DNA from: Tanypteryx hageni | Taxonomy: Eukaryota > Arthropoda > Insecta > Odonata > Petaluridae | Reading direction: 5' to 3' | DNA: 64,000 bases | NCBI GenBank assembly: GCA_028673005.1 | Contig: CM054115.1 | Coordinates: forward strand, 196,362,370 to 196,426,369 | Part shown: in pieces, positions 1-11,552 of the stretch | How the letters are laid out: every line of letters begins with the position of its first letter | Numbering within the stretch: the stretch's first letter is position 1 | Notes under the pieces: model-generated | Seen by the model: the letters and a program-made list of their open reading frames with translations, nothing else | Told to the model about the DNA's origin: nothing | The model's database searches: none | Position numbers and translations under genes: made by a program

Positions 1-346
1 TATAGTTTGAGACTCGTTTTGTTTTTGAATGGTATAAATGCTTTTCTAAAGGAAGGGAAGAAGTTGAGTTTGACAGCCGACCTGGATTTCAGACCTCTTC
101 AAAATTGGATGACAGCATTGAAAAGATGAGAAATCTGGTGCAGAATGATCATCTTACTATCAGAATGATTGCCAAAGAACTGGGTATCAATAAAGAGGCC
201 ATATGATTGATTTCGACGGAAAATTTGGGGATGACCAAATTCTGTGAAATGATTGTGCCCAAGAACCTCACTGATGAGCTGAGTGATCACTGGGGATGAA
301 AATTGGGTCATTCATTACAACCCTGAGACAAAGCAACAGAGCATGT

Positions 347-562
347 GTGCTGGTGGAGGTTTTCGGTTTTCCCTGCGTTGGCGGCATTTCTGGATCTTGA
401 CGTTTCGCAGACATTGCAGTCTGCATCTTCAGGAGATGAAGTGAGATCCGATGGTAGGGATCTGACTTTTATATCCAATATAGCCAGAAATGCCGCCAAC
501 GCAGCGAAACCCGAAAACCTCCACCAGCATTCAGCAATGCTGCGAAAGCCTTCAACTCAAAT
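347..562 (-). mobile_element. 216-bp hairpin insert with ribozyme-like core
   Basis: The insert splits the mariner transposase and is flanked by an exact 13-bp duplication, CAACAGAGCATGT, at 334-346 and 563-575. Joining the flanks restores the mariner reading frame. Inside, 348-393 and 484-529 are inverted arms of 46 bp that differ at only two positions. Between them, on the minus strand, lies a hammerhead-like core at 399-432. The duplication is longer than the TA or 8-10 bp made by common DNA transposons, which points to an RNA-mediated insertion. I do not recognise a named family; a retrozyme-like or Penelope-derived element is the best guess. Confidence 0.7.
399..432 (-). ncRNA. Hammerhead-ribozyme-like core, copy 1
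   Basis: On the minus strand the order is CTGAAGA, one T, a 6-bp stem (GCAGAC with GTCTGC) closed by TGCAAT, then GAAAC and GTC. CTGANGA, stem II, GAAA and a UH cleavage triplet are the conserved hammerhead parts. Stem III would be only a C-G pair. Stem I could be AGATCC with GGATCT, extended by the 46-bp arms. An extra base sits between CTGAAGA and the stem, so activity is uncertain. Confidence 0.45.
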
Positions 563-1178
563 CAACAGAGCATGTATTGGAATACTCAGAACTCACCCTT
601 TCTCAAGAAAGTGCTTATGTCAAAATCAAAGGTCAAGACGATGTTGCTGTGTTTCTTGGACTGCAAAGGGATAATGCATCGTGAGTTTGTCCCATCTGCT
701 CAGACTGTCAACCAGAAGTTTTATCTTAAAGTTTTGGAATGTCTGAGACAATGGGTCCATCATGTGAGGCCACAGTTGCTCTCTGACAAGTGGATTCCGC
801 ACCATGATAATGCTGCTTCACATACAACACTTTCCATCAGGTAGTTTTTGGCAAAAAAATCAATCACAATACTGGAACACCCTCCTTACTCACCAGATTT
901 CGTTCCATGTGACTTCTTCCTCTTCCCTATCATGATGGATCACCTCAACGGATCACATTTCAATAATGTGGAAGAGATTATAAAGGTTAGGATGGCCGTT
1001 CTAAACAGCTTGCAGGAGAATAACTTCTGGAAGTGCTTCCACAGTTCGAAATGATGCTGGAATTCATGTATAGCTGCAGGAGAGAAAAACTTGGAAGGAG
1101 ATCATCGCAGTTTACAATAATATATAATAGATAGCTGCTTGTGAGTACAGTCCCGTTATTTAATTGTTAGGCCTTGTA

Positions 1179-2400
1179 TACAATATAATGAAATGTTATT
1201 GAATTGCAGAAACTTTGACAATTAGTATTAGATATATCATTTTCCAGTCATTTCAAATATTTTAACTACTAACATTTTTTGAGAGAAATTTTGGAAAACA
1301 ACTAATGCACAGTGTTTTATTACATTTGGTACAATAAGTTCATGGTTTTTCTTTATAATTTTTTAGCTGGCCCAATCTTTGTTTGTCCCTCTTTCATATC
1401 ATATGCATTCTTTCATCATATTTGACATCTTCGGGAACCTTAACTTGAGAGAATTATGGTAAAGACATAGGTCAACCACAGGACATCTGTGCTTCGTATC
1501 CTTTTTACTTTCTCCATACATATACGTAGTATGAGAAAGTATTGCTTTCATGAAAAAATCGAACTCGAGATTTCAATGGTAATACATGTTTTAAGGTTCC
1601 TTGAACACGTTCTGACTAGTTTTGCGATGATGTCTGTCTGTCGATGTGATAGATTTTTGTGGGTGCTCTAACTCAAAAACTATTAATCAGGTCAACGCAA
1701 AATTTTATATTTAACATTTTTATAAAAGTTAGAAGATCTGATTAGTTTTTGGTAAAAATCGGTTGACCGGAAGTGGGTGTTTGCTCATGTCACTTATCCG
1801 TTATTTTGAAATATTTGCTTTAATACTTGATAACTGTAAAAATGTACTGGAATAAAAGTTGTAGGAAATTTCATTTTCTACCACATTTGTTTGATACATT
1901 TTTCTATATAATGCATTGTTTAAGAGATATCTTATATTTTTAGCTGCCACCACCATGCCACCTACCGAAGACTATTGTTAACAATTGACGCTTAGTTACG
2001 TCTTAGTAACGCTCCTTTTTCTTTTCTTAATTGTCAACCGGAAGTAAATATTGACAATGATCCCAGACATGTAATTTGCCATATAAATATGGAGAAAGTC
2101 ATGTGTTGCCCACATCAGTTTATTTCAAATACATTACAGCAATCTGTCTTCAAAAGTCCTTGATGGTTATCGAATTACTGCCATGCACCATTTTATATAA
2201 AAGAAAACTATTTACAACAGCCATATCTACAATACAGGTGAACAAAGACCTGTACCATTTTTTGCTTCTGATAGCAATGGTATGTTTTTCTGTTAGCCAG
2301 TCACGATGATTCACCTATCCAATATGGCGGTGGTAGGTGTTACACATTCCTATATGTGCTCGGAGTTTTCTCTATTTTGTGGGTGTAATCCCAATCCCAA
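1179..2400. other. No gene seen; AT-rich intergenic repeat DNA
   Basis: I see no coding region or clean terminal repeats here. Two stretches carry a GGTTGACCGGAAGTG-like phrase (about 1762 and, inverted in part, 2032), typical of the noncoding parts of old invertebrate repeats. The stretch ends where hydrophobic LINE coding appears. Confidence 0.4.
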
Positions 2401-2570
2401 TCCTAGCTATCATGTCTTTGAGTTACCGCATTTGGTTAGTAATACATCAGAGCATTGAATTTTGGAATGTTTATTTAATTTTAATCTTATTTGACAGTAT
2501 TTTTGCCCGCACGACCATAGCGAGTGTCCCATGTTCTCTGTGTTATGTTGACTGCAGTGTTCTGTAGTGT

Positions 2571-4083
2571 GTGCTTTCACTTAATATTCATGCTTTATTA
2601 TATGTGTCATTAGTCACTCAGTTAAGTTTGTTCTTTAGTGGTGATATTGAATTAAATCTTGGCCCAGTTACCCTAAAAATATTTTACCAGAATGTGAGAT
2701 CAATTTCTGGTGGGAAATTATCTTTGTTTAATTTAGTGTTCACCGATTCTTCTCATGGAGGCGATGTGATTTGTGCTACTGAAACTTGGCTTAATCCTTC
2801 TGTGCTTGATGGTGAGGTGTTGAACGATAATTTTATTGTTTACCAAAGAGATAGACATAATATGGAGAGGCATGAACATAAGAAAGGTGGTGGGACTCTC
2901 ATCGCCATATCTGCTAATATTCCTTATACCAGAAGGTTTGACCTTGAAACCTCCTGTGAAATAGCAGTTACAGAACTGCACATGGTCGCCTCTACAGTCA
3001 ATGCTCTTCATCGCTTGCATGTACTTTCCTCCTCCCATTGCTGTCACCGATCTCGAAGCCTACCATTTCTCCCTCCAGCTACTGCAGGCAAGTTTGTGGG
3101 ATAGTGACTCATTTGTGGTTCACGGTGACTTTAACTTTCCCAAGGTGAAGTGGTCTGTGGACTTGCACAACAAATTTCTTTATCCTCACAGTGATATCAA
3201 CTGCTCCCAAATAAGTACTATCATGGATTGGTCAAACGAATTTAAGTTAAAACAGTTTGTAGGTTTTCCCACCTGTGAGAGCAGTTATCTGGACCTAATT
3301 TTATACGTAAATGTAGAATTGCATCCTTAAACTCTAAAGTTAATGATCTTGAAAAAGATGTTAATTCTGATCATTTGCCTGTCCTATGTAAACTAGAGTT
3401 GGGCAGTATTAGTCATGTAAGAAAATCTGCTGTAACCAGATATAATTGGAAACGTCTGGACATCTGGACCTTAAAAGAGGTTTTAGACTGGTGTCCTTGG
3501 GTCTACCTCATCGGTCGATGAACTTTGTGAACTATTTTATTCTTTTAAATAGCTGCATTTTAACTGTGTACCTTTACTCCATGTTGACCCATACAAATAT
3601 CCTGTATGGTACGACAACGATTTAATTATCTCTTTGAAAGCAAAAACTAGAGCTTTTAGGAAATGGAAGCGCACTAAATTACTATCCAATTATATGGAAT
3701 TTTCAGGGCATCGTGCTGCATTTAAGAGATTGCAACTCACCAAATATGAAGAGTATCTAAGTATTGACTCTTCTATTAAGGATAACCCCAAATTATTTTG
3801 GCACTTTGTCCGTTGCAAGAAAGGTGGCAATTGCATACCTAATTCTGTACATATGAAAATAAGTCAGCCAACAATTCTCAGGAGGCATGCAATCTTTTTT
3901 CCGAATACTTTTCCTCTGTTTTCTGCAATCAGATACCACAAGCTAACACTCCTTATACTCAACCAGTAAACACTTACTTTGCTTAATAAAATTATGAACT
4001 CCTGTACATTTTCTGAGAGATGGAAGTGTGAAATAATCACTCCACTCCACAAAAGCAGTAATAAGTGTGATGTCACTAATTTT
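2571..4083 (+). pseudogene. CR1/L2-like LINE, endonuclease half
   Basis: This is the first half of a non-LTR retrotransposon ORF2. A hydrophobic leader is followed by GDIELNLGP (2640-2666) and then an apurinic-type endonuclease. Its motifs are YQNVRSI, ATETWL, GDFNFP near 3124 and SDHLPV near 3370. The endonuclease starts in one frame and moves to another near 3000. A linker to the reverse transcriptase runs to 4083 and ends in SERWKCEIITPLHKS. The first frame shown uses a GTG, so the true start is not visible. The reverse transcriptase continues 8 kb away at 12111, because MULE 1 inserted here. The leader and 2A-like motif are seen in CR1, L2 and related clades, so clade assignment is approximate. 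Confidence 0.8.
2640..2666 (+). other. 2A-like motif with Pro to Leu change
   Basis: The codons read GDIELNLGP. The conserved 2A ribosome-skipping motif is D(V/I)ExNPGP, and it is known at the N-terminus of several LINE clades. Here the first Pro of NPGP is Leu (CTT for CCT), which should abolish skipping. Confidence 0.65.
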
Positions 4084-4262
4084 CAGACACATTCACTTTC
4101 CCAAATATCACTTTCCGAAAATTAATTTTCCCGAATTATCATTTTCCCGATTATTTCATTTTCCCAAATTATCATTTTCTTGAATATTTCATTTTCCCGA
4201 ATTACCATTTTCCTGAATATTTTCTTTTCCTGAATTATCATTTTCCTGAACTATCATTTTCC
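4084..4262 (+). repeat. MULE 1 left terminal array
   Basis: About ten copies of a degenerate 14-18 bp word, such as ATTTTCCCGAATTATC, follow one another. The inverted partner is at about 11930-12110. Confidence 0.8.
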
Positions 4263-4318
4263 TTAAAATAATATTTGGTGTAGGAATGTTTTTGAAAATT
4301 AATTTTATTGACATAAAT

Positions 4319-6302
4319 ATAGTAAAACTTTGTTATTTTGATCCCGAATAATTCGAAATATCATGTAATTCAAAGCTAAGAACAGGCCCCAGCCAACAAC
4401 ATAGGATTTTGCATACTTTTTAGTACGGATTATTCAAAATACATCTACAATGAAATTCAAAGTCATGATCTTGTTCGGTGACTCACAAACATTTCATTTA
4501 ATTCGAAACCTTTACCCATATTGTGTGTTTAAGTGGAAAGTTTGTGCTCACACATGACAAAGGCATCGTGTTTTTGTTCTCCATATCTCGCAAACGAAAT
4601 ATACATTGCCCCTCAAACAGGTAACTTCTTTTTACCTATTTAATAGTCAACGTGAAATAATATCATCGATGATACAAATAGAGGAATCATCTTATCCTTG
4701 CATCACTAGACCTTCTTTATTCCAGGTTCTCAGATTACTTCACGTACACTGCTTTATCGTAGATCTCGACCTCTTCCCCATAAGTTTTTTGGAAAAAACT
4801 TCAAATAAGGATAAACAAAGATGCTAGAAGTGCGCAGGGACAGGAGAGATGAGGTTTCGTATTTACCCACTCAACAAAAAATGCCAAAAAATATAGGTTT
4901 TTACCTTAGTAATTTGAGCATGATCTTCAATGTTATTCTATCACTCTCTGAACTGACACTTTCTTTCGAATCACTTTCTAGTAAGATTTCCGTCTACTTT
5001 TTATCACCAGGTATTGCTTGCATTTTTTCTATTGGTTGATGCCATGATAGGTTGGACTCTTTTAATCTCTTAGAAATTAAAAAAAGTAACAATGGAAAAA
5101 TAATGAACAATAGCTGTCTCCATACAGTGTAAATGTTTCCCTCTGAGCAGCAAGAGAATATTTTTTGTGCAATCCAAGCGCTTCCCCTGCGCTCTGATCA
5201 CGCTTTCGTAAATATTTTTGAATGAGCTTGTTTGTGCATTGATGTCAGATAAGTTTCTCTCTCTCACTCTCATTATATTGTTCTCAAGAATTGCCGAACC
5301 AAGCACTAGTTCAGATCTGAAGACCATTCCTCCTCCCTTTCCATATAGCTCTCAAATGTTTATACATAAGAAAAAAACATTCATCTCAAGAGTGAGGGAC
5401 ATCACAAAGCAGATGAACAGTGCCTGGATTCCCTTCCACCACACAGTAGCTTTCGTGCAGAGGTTCGGTTAGTCTCAGCATTGAATAGGGGTTTTTAGAA
5501 CCCACAATTCACATAACTATGCGAAAATTCAATCACAAAATTTAATGTGTAATATATGTAAACAGAAAACTGTAAAAATTGCAGAATTAAGCACAATAGG
5601 ATGGTTCAAGTTTACTGTTTTGAAATATATCAAGGTTTTTCAGATTTAAGAAAATATATTGCTTCAAAAAAATTAGTGATCTCCACGATATACCCAGTAC
5701 GCAGGACCACGTTATTTTGAGATCATGTACATTTTATTTTGGCTGTGTAATATGGATGGAAATAAAATTGCAATGCAATGTATGAAATTGCCTAGAGCTA
5801 ATACAGACTTAATTAATTAATTATTTTTGACCATACTGATGGCATGAAAAGTTTGAACGAAATTGGAGAGAATTAGTATGTGGTTATTCTTATCTATTAT
5901 CTATACATTATTTCACACGTGTTTTCCCAGTCTTTTTGGCATGCATTTTCGTAATCTTTTGGCTGAGTACACGTGGCTGAAACTCTTTTCTTCTGAAACA
6001 TGTCGTAAAAAAGTAACTTGAAATACACACTGGGAAAATTGGGATGTTCACTCGAGCCTATTTGTCACATGCGGTGCTGTTCGTGAGTCAGCTCTGTTCA
6101 TGAATTGGCCATGCGTACAAACTTGTAAGGTCAGTAGTTTTTGTAGCAGAATAGATAGATAAGACTATATTGTGATTTTACTGTCCAAGTAGAAGATCAT
6201 AAGAAATTTAGTTTTTTTTAAGTTCATTTATTTCGAACCCGGATAATTCGAAGTCGTATTTTTGTGGTCCCTTGAACTTCAAAATAACGAGGTTTTACTG
6301 TA
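4319..6302. mobile_element. Tigger-like element with TA ends
   Basis: The left end (from about 4319) reads TAGTAAAACTTTGTTATTT and the right end (to 6302), reversed, reads TACAGTAAAACCTCGTTATT. CAGTAAAACCTCGTTATT is the style of pogo/Tigger terminal repeats flanked by TA. The open frames inside (for example 4606-4827 and 5070-5327) show no transposase motif that I recognise, so I treat the element as non-autonomous or fully decayed. It lies wholly inside MULE 1. Confidence 0.65.
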
Positions 6303-6500
6303 GAATGAAAAATATTTAGCAAAGAAATATTTTTTTAAATTTAGTTTATTGACAGAAATACAGTGAATAAATGTTTTTTAAAATTTAGTTAATTGCCAGA
6401 AACACAAAAAATAATAAATTAAGTTTATTGCCAGAAACACAAAAAATAATATTTAGCATAGAAATGTTCTTGAAAATTAAGTTTATTGACAGAAATCTAC
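6303..6500 (+). repeat. Short tandem repeat, about four copies
   Basis: Copies of a phrase like AAATTTAGTTTATTGACAGA recur every 50-65 bp. A related copy lies just left of the Tigger-like element at about 4285-4318, so the Tigger-like element probably inserted into this array. Confidence 0.55.
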
Positions 6501-6699
6501 TCCATCTCTAGCGAAGCAAATGTTGACACCCTGCTTGGAAAAATAAATAAATAATGAGACATTAGATTTAATTTTACTCAATTCGCAGAAAACAAAATAA
6601 CTTAGAATGAAAATTTACCTACTGTTTAACAAGCATACCGCGTGTTGTGTGCAAATCCAGTGAGTAGATCATTGGTCGTTCATCCATCTCGAGTTCGAT

Positions 6700-8072
6700 G
6701 AAGATTTAATATTTTCTCTTCCCTTTTGATGAGTTTTTTTGGGATTCTCACCTTTTCACCTTATAAAGTCTTCAAGCTTTCGACTGCTGAATTATTCTTC
6801 TTCTTGTAAGCCACTAATAAATTTATAGAGACTAATATGGCTTTTTCCTGATTACTCCTGCCATTGCCGGTGCCAGCCTTCCAAATTATTTTAGGTGCGG
6901 GGTAATGCATATTCCACATTTTCATAAACTGAACAAATTGAAGGTTTGTACATGGGATCAGAATAAACCTCCCTTCCATCAGCATTTCTTCGCTGAAACC
7001 TTCCTTTGACGTATTACTCCCCAAACCATTCCCACACTTGTATATGTTTCTCATTATTAGTGCTTCTGTATAAAACATCCATTTCTTCATGTGCAGGTTT
7101 AATTTTCTCTGCTTGGAGGAAAGCCATGGCCCCAATCTTTCTCAGGAGCAGGCAAATCTCTTCATCTTCACCATATAATGCACCAAGGCTGACTTTTAGA
7201 ATTTGCCTCCAAATAACTTGACCCAAGTGATAGAAGCATTTTTTCTGCTTTACATAAGGCAATTTTTCCTTAACTGTAGAAATTGTCGCCATTTTGAGGT
7301 CTGTGATGATGTATTCAACCTTAAACGCAATTCCATCATCTTCTGACTTGTCAAATAGTTCTAAAATTCTACAATACATTTCTTTTGACTTCCCAGTCAT
7401 TAATACAAATAACTGGAGCAAAAAACTTTTACTTCCCTCTTCACCAACTTCACACGTACGATAATAGTATATAACTGATGAAAAATGTTTGGAACAGTTC
7501 TAAAGGTACCGTCCATTACCCAAAGCCGGCTATTGGCCAAAACTTGAAAATTTCTGTTTGACATAAATATTAACATTTTTGCTTCTCCAACTTCGACGTT
7601 TTTGAATAAGAATAATTGACCATCTTTTGTGTGCCAGAGGTCTTGTGGGATATCAATCTCAGCCAAAGTTGAAGGCTCTTTATGTCGTACATATATTTTT
7701 TTTTGTCCTTTGCACCACCTTAGCTAATTCATTATCTGTAGGCAATGCTGCACTCACCTCTTGCGAAACAGAATTTTTAATATTCTGTATCAGCAAAGCT
7801 GGTACTTCAGCACTATCCTCAGTCTTGTGCTTAGTGGAGTCAATTGCTCTGGAAATGCCTAGCCTGGTGGCCACTGGATTATGGCTATGTTCTTTCTTAC
7901 TCACCAAAAGTAATGTGGTGCATGCCATCCAATTCAATAGTGATTATTCTTCCTTTACAACCCTTAGTTTTCCGCAATTCACATTCCCAATATGTTTTGC
8001 TTTTCTTTATACCCTTATCCTTAATATACATAAATCCTTTGTAATTCAACTTTAAGCCACCTTGATTGGAAC
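6700..8072 (-). pseudogene. MULE 1 transposase, main part
   Basis: The gene encoded a Mutator-type DDE transposase. Reading the minus strand from 8072, there is the rest of a FLYWCH-like zinc finger (KTYWECELRKTKGCKG and a HNP). The catalytic core follows. WVMDGTFRTVPNIFHQLY carries the first Asp, YIITDLKMA the second, and KKCFYHLGQ is the CxxH that MULE transposases carry. NNLEGWHRQW near 6880 carries the catalytic Glu, in another frame. At least three frame changes and several stops break it (pieces at 7680-7937, 7400-7666, 7014-7421, 6761-7135). The first residues of the zinc finger lie beyond the hAT insertion, at 11486 onward. Confidence 0.8.
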
Positions 8073-8978
8073 TAGTGATTGTGATTTCTCGACCCTTTTC
8101 TGTTCTCGAGATTTGAGAATTCTCGAGAACGAAAAAATTGCCATGTGAGAATTTTTATTAAATATCTTTTTCTTAAAAAGTATTATTGGGAAGCAAGGAT
8201 GCTAAAATATTTTTAAATTAATTTTAATTAATATTTCTCATACAAAAGTGAACTATATTTTCCTTTTAAAAATAGATTGCATACAAAGGCAGATTTTTAG
8301 GTATGCGCATTACGTGCAGAAGTAGGGTCCCGTGGGAGTGAGGTGATCCCTAGTTCCAAAATTAACAAAAACTTATTTCGACTTTGTGGACCTTTATTCA
8401 TCTCTGTGGAATTCAATAAAAAACGACAATTATTATAACTTTTGATTTTATCTCTGCCGATAAAAACAGAGCTGTGACTGTTAATAATATATTGTGTGTG
8501 ATGCATTGTTGCCACTCTTCATTTTCTATAGTGAAAGAATAGGTCCCCCAAAAAAGGACTGCGGGCAGGGTCCGATGGAACATAACTCCGCTGCTGATTG
8601 TATAGGACAAATGAGAAAGCAATGGGCCTTATTGCCCCTTGCCTGTCTCATTGAAAAATCTTCTGACAATCTTACTGACAAAGAATTTGATTCTATTTTT
8701 CATTTCAGAAAACATGAATAGAAGTTACGTAAATCCTAAAATGAAAGTTATTGTTTCTATATTCTGAATTAAATTCATTCATCGGATATTAGAAACTTTA
8801 ATTTATATTCCATACAATGTAGGTAAGAAAATAATTTAAGTATTATGGGAAAAATTTGTAAGCAATATACACTTACAAAGAAATATAATTAAAATTATAT
8901 AATGTTGAGGTAATAACTAATACTATTGTTACATATAAAATACTTGACATTTTCTAATGATAATAATTTTATTTAACA

Positions 8979-10107
8979 CTAGAGGAATTACCAGTTGAAC
9001 ATCAACGGGACTTTGTAGTGTGATTTAAACTTAACTTCTGAGGGGTCTGTGTGTTAAAAACTTATATATAGACACACACAGACTTTACTGTTGATATATG
9101 CAATGGATAATTCCGATAGTAAGAAGTAGTTAGTAAAATTAAAATAAAAACAGAAATATTCGAAAAAGATTTTACAGATTCATATAATATGTTCCAAAAA
9201 ATCTCGTAGTATTTCTTTATAAACAGTATTTCTTGTGTAGAAACGACCATCTCTCATCTTTCCTTGTCCATAACTTTCTAAGATCTTCGCTCTGATGTCT
9301 TCTAAACGTGTAACACTGGAAAAGGCGACGTATAGCTGTCTGATGGGTGAAGCTTAAAACACCTCGGATTCCAACAGTTAAGAAGAAGAAAATAAGAGAA
9401 GTTAAAATGTAATAACTAACATGAAAAAAATCTGAGTTGGCTGGGAATCACCATATGGAAATATGAGTGCAAAGGGTTAAAGGCTGCTACTTTAAATACA
9501 AATCAATACAAATGAGCTTTATAGGTTATCTGAAATTATTTACGTTGCTATCTATTACATTTGACGTTGCTACAACAATAATTTCGATGTTTCATAAAAC
9601 TCGCGAAGGGAATAACGCAATTATTTCGTCTATTTGAAGGTTTAATAGACGCTAATTCAATCGGAGGCAACAATTTGGGTCGCCTTGACAACACCCGGAA
9701 AGAGTACGAAAAAGTTATAAAATTTCGAAAAGAAATGCGTGTTTCTGACAAATTCTTCCGTGTAACATCTAAACATCGCAAGAATAAGATATTTTATAGT
9801 TTTAGCCGTCGAATAAAATAAAAACGGGGAAATTCGGTCTATATTTACATATTTTAATGACTGAATGAAATAAACCTTGCTCCTTGAAAAATCGAAAATC
9901 CCGTGTAAATTTATGGGAAAATATAATCGTCTCCCGGAGTCGAATCCGGGACTTTTTCCGGGATGTTTGATTTTTCTAGGGACCACCTCATGGGGGATTA
10001 ACGATTGTGAAAGTTTCAGCTCTTAATTCCATTGCGAAATGCCCAAAACTACTGGGACAGACAGACGGACGGACGGACAATCAAGAATTATTATATAAGG
10101 ATAAGGA
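8979..10107 (-). mobile_element. Helitron-like remnant
   Basis: On the minus strand the proposed start is A|TCCTTATCCTTATATAAT near 10107. The proposed end is a small hairpin (GTTGA TGT TCAAC), a short spacer and CTAG followed by T at 8979. Helitrons start with TC, end in CTRR after a hairpin, and insert between A and T, so the ends fit. A helicase C-terminus at 9170-9356 lies inside. Most of the Rep-helicase gene is missing. The boundaries are a proposal. Confidence 0.45.
9170..9356 (-). pseudogene. Helitron helicase C-terminal fragment
   Basis: The minus strand reads ASPIRQLYVAFSSVTRLEDI, then a stretch ending GRFYTRNTVYKEIL. This resembles the last Pif1-type helicase motif (QLYVALSRV) and the tail (NVVYKEVL) of Helitron Rep-helicases. 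A stop lies just upstream and the rest of the helicase is absent. Confidence 0.55.
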
Positions 10108-11485
10108 TTACATGGAATGAATTTCGAAATTAATACCATTTTTTCACTTTTTAAATGAATTTTATCTGTATCTCAATCATAAACAAAGCTTATAAGATAC
10201 TTAAGGATCAAGAATAAAATGTTCCTGAAAGAATTTCTTTGCCTTCCCCCTTCACCCTCATAAATACTATACCTTTTATGGGCAAAGAAATGCAAAAGGA
10301 GGAATTTTTGAGTCTTGAGAGGGCATGAAATGACACGACCCAGAGCAGTGGTCAGTCTTCCTCCACCTCCTACTAAAACCCATTACTCCGGGTTTTCCCA
10401 GCTTGCCAGACAGGAAAGTGCCTTCAAACAATAGAGGTATACATCATACCGCACATGACGAATAGAATGGCAAGCAAACCGATGCCCGGACCAGAGGACC
10501 TCAAACTGTAGTGATTTTTCCTTTCGCCTTTCACAGTTTCAAGTTACACTTTTTGATACAAAACTTACTAGAAGAAATCCTTTCCATCCACGTCTCGCAG
10601 GTTCCGCATTACAGAGGGGCATTCTTATGAAGTATGGTATCATTATTCAGTATGCATTCTAGATTTCCGGCTTTGGTAGGTATCAGCCTTTCACAAGTTT
10701 CACTGCATGTGAAAGTTCACACTGGACTGGCTTCTTTTGTCTCATCCCTGGCCAAAGAGTCCAGAATCTCATAAGAGAAACTGCATTGTCTGTATGAAAT
10801 ATGAGCCACTTGTTCATAGCAAGTCTATTTACACCCTCTGTAAGCAAAACATTGGTCGTGAGCTCATAGTTTTTTGATTAAAATTTTCAACCCTGTCTGA
10901 ATTGAGGGAGAGTGCTATCGGGGAAAATAAATGCCTTAAGAAGAATCAAAGGTTCCTATTGTTAAATTCATAGAAGGCGAGGTTCCAGAGGAGGGTGAAA
11001 ACAAACAAGTTGAGTTTGTTTATGGGAAGAGATGGGTGATATCTCGCCGCCCATTTTCGCTAAAACGCATCTGTCAGAATGAGTGGCCATGACCAAATGG
11101 TGGACTATATTCTGTTCACTACAGACACAAAGAATCAATGTGTATAAACAACGTAATAACAATGCCGAGAATGGCACCAGATAAGTGAAGAATCAGACCG
11201 CAAAACAAACGAAGTTGTGATACTGTGAAAATATATAAACTGCTAGAGATTGTACTCCTATGTCATTATAAACTTATTACAAATGAGGTCACACAAACAG
11301 ATATCCTACGGAAAATAGGCTTGAAAATGTAAAATGCTTCATGGTTTAAAACGAAAAAATTTCTCAAGAATCTCGAGAAAATTTTTTGAGACTCGAGATT
11401 CTCGAATTTTTGAGAGAAAAATTTCTCAAGAAATGAGAATTTGAAAGAAAGGGAATTTCTCGAGAATTCTCGAGCAAAATCACTA

Positions 11486-11552
11486 ATTGGAACGCATACT
11501 TTCTAAAATTATTAAGTTTTCTATACTGTTAAGCACTGTAAAATGAAGGGTA
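11486..11552 (-). pseudogene. MULE 1 transposase, N-terminal piece
   Basis: Reading the minus strand, VLNSIENLIILESMR runs to the duplication and joins, across the hAT, SNQGGLKLNYKGFMYIKDK in the main part. Together these make the start of a FLYWCH-type zinc finger (GGxKLxYxGFxYxKDK). The true start codon is not clear; a TTTTACAG precedes this piece and could be a splice acceptor. Confidence 0.6.

Larger units (their letters stand above)
3..1118 (+). pseudogene. Mariner transposase remnant
   Basis: The gene encoded the cut-and-paste transposase. The N-terminal DNA-binding part is readable in frame 3 (FEWYKCFSKGREEVEFDSRP, then EKMRNLVQNDHLTIRMIAKE), which is the usual mariner helix-turn-helix region. 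After the insert at 347-562 the catalytic part resumes with HREFVPSAQTVNQKFYLKVL. HHDNAASHT follows, carrying the second catalytic Asp, and then PPYSPDFVPCDFFLF, carrying the third acidic residue of the mariner DDD triad. In-frame stops occur near 206, 299, 842 and 1052, and the C-terminal CIAAGEKNLEGD is reached only in another frame. It is a pseudogene. Confidence 0.85.
1..1178 (+). mobile_element. Mariner element 1, left end outside window
   Basis: This is a Tc1/mariner-superfamily DNA transposon in its mariner branch. The left terminal repeat lies outside the window. The right end reads, on the reverse strand, TATACAAGGCCTAACAATT at about 1160-1178, which has the shape of a mariner terminal repeat next to a TA. 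The element is decayed: its single transposase gene carries stop codons and frame changes, and a 216-bp insert at 347-562 splits it. I see no second copy close enough to date it. Confidence 0.85.
8073..11485. mobile_element. hAT element 1, inside MULE 1 transposase
   Basis: An exact 8-bp duplication, ATTGGAAC, at 8065-8072 and 11486-11493 flanks the element, as hAT insertions do. The ends are inverted: left TAGTGATTGTGATTTCTCGA, right (reversed) TAGTGATTTTGCTCGAGAAT. Near both ends TCTCGAGAATTCTCGAG-type words are repeated. I find no hAT transposase inside, so it is non-autonomous or worn out. It interrupts the FLYWCH finger of MULE 1, and a Helitron remnant lies within it. Confidence 0.8.

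Noticed and set aside
5070..5472. Open frames of about 85 residues on both strands.
   Set aside because: They lie within the Tigger-like element, lack transposase motifs and look like chance frames in AT-rich DNA.
9930..9965. A box-B-like GGATTCGACTCCGGG on the minus strand.
   Set aside because: No box A or cloverleaf lies nearby. It falls within the Helitron-like remnant.
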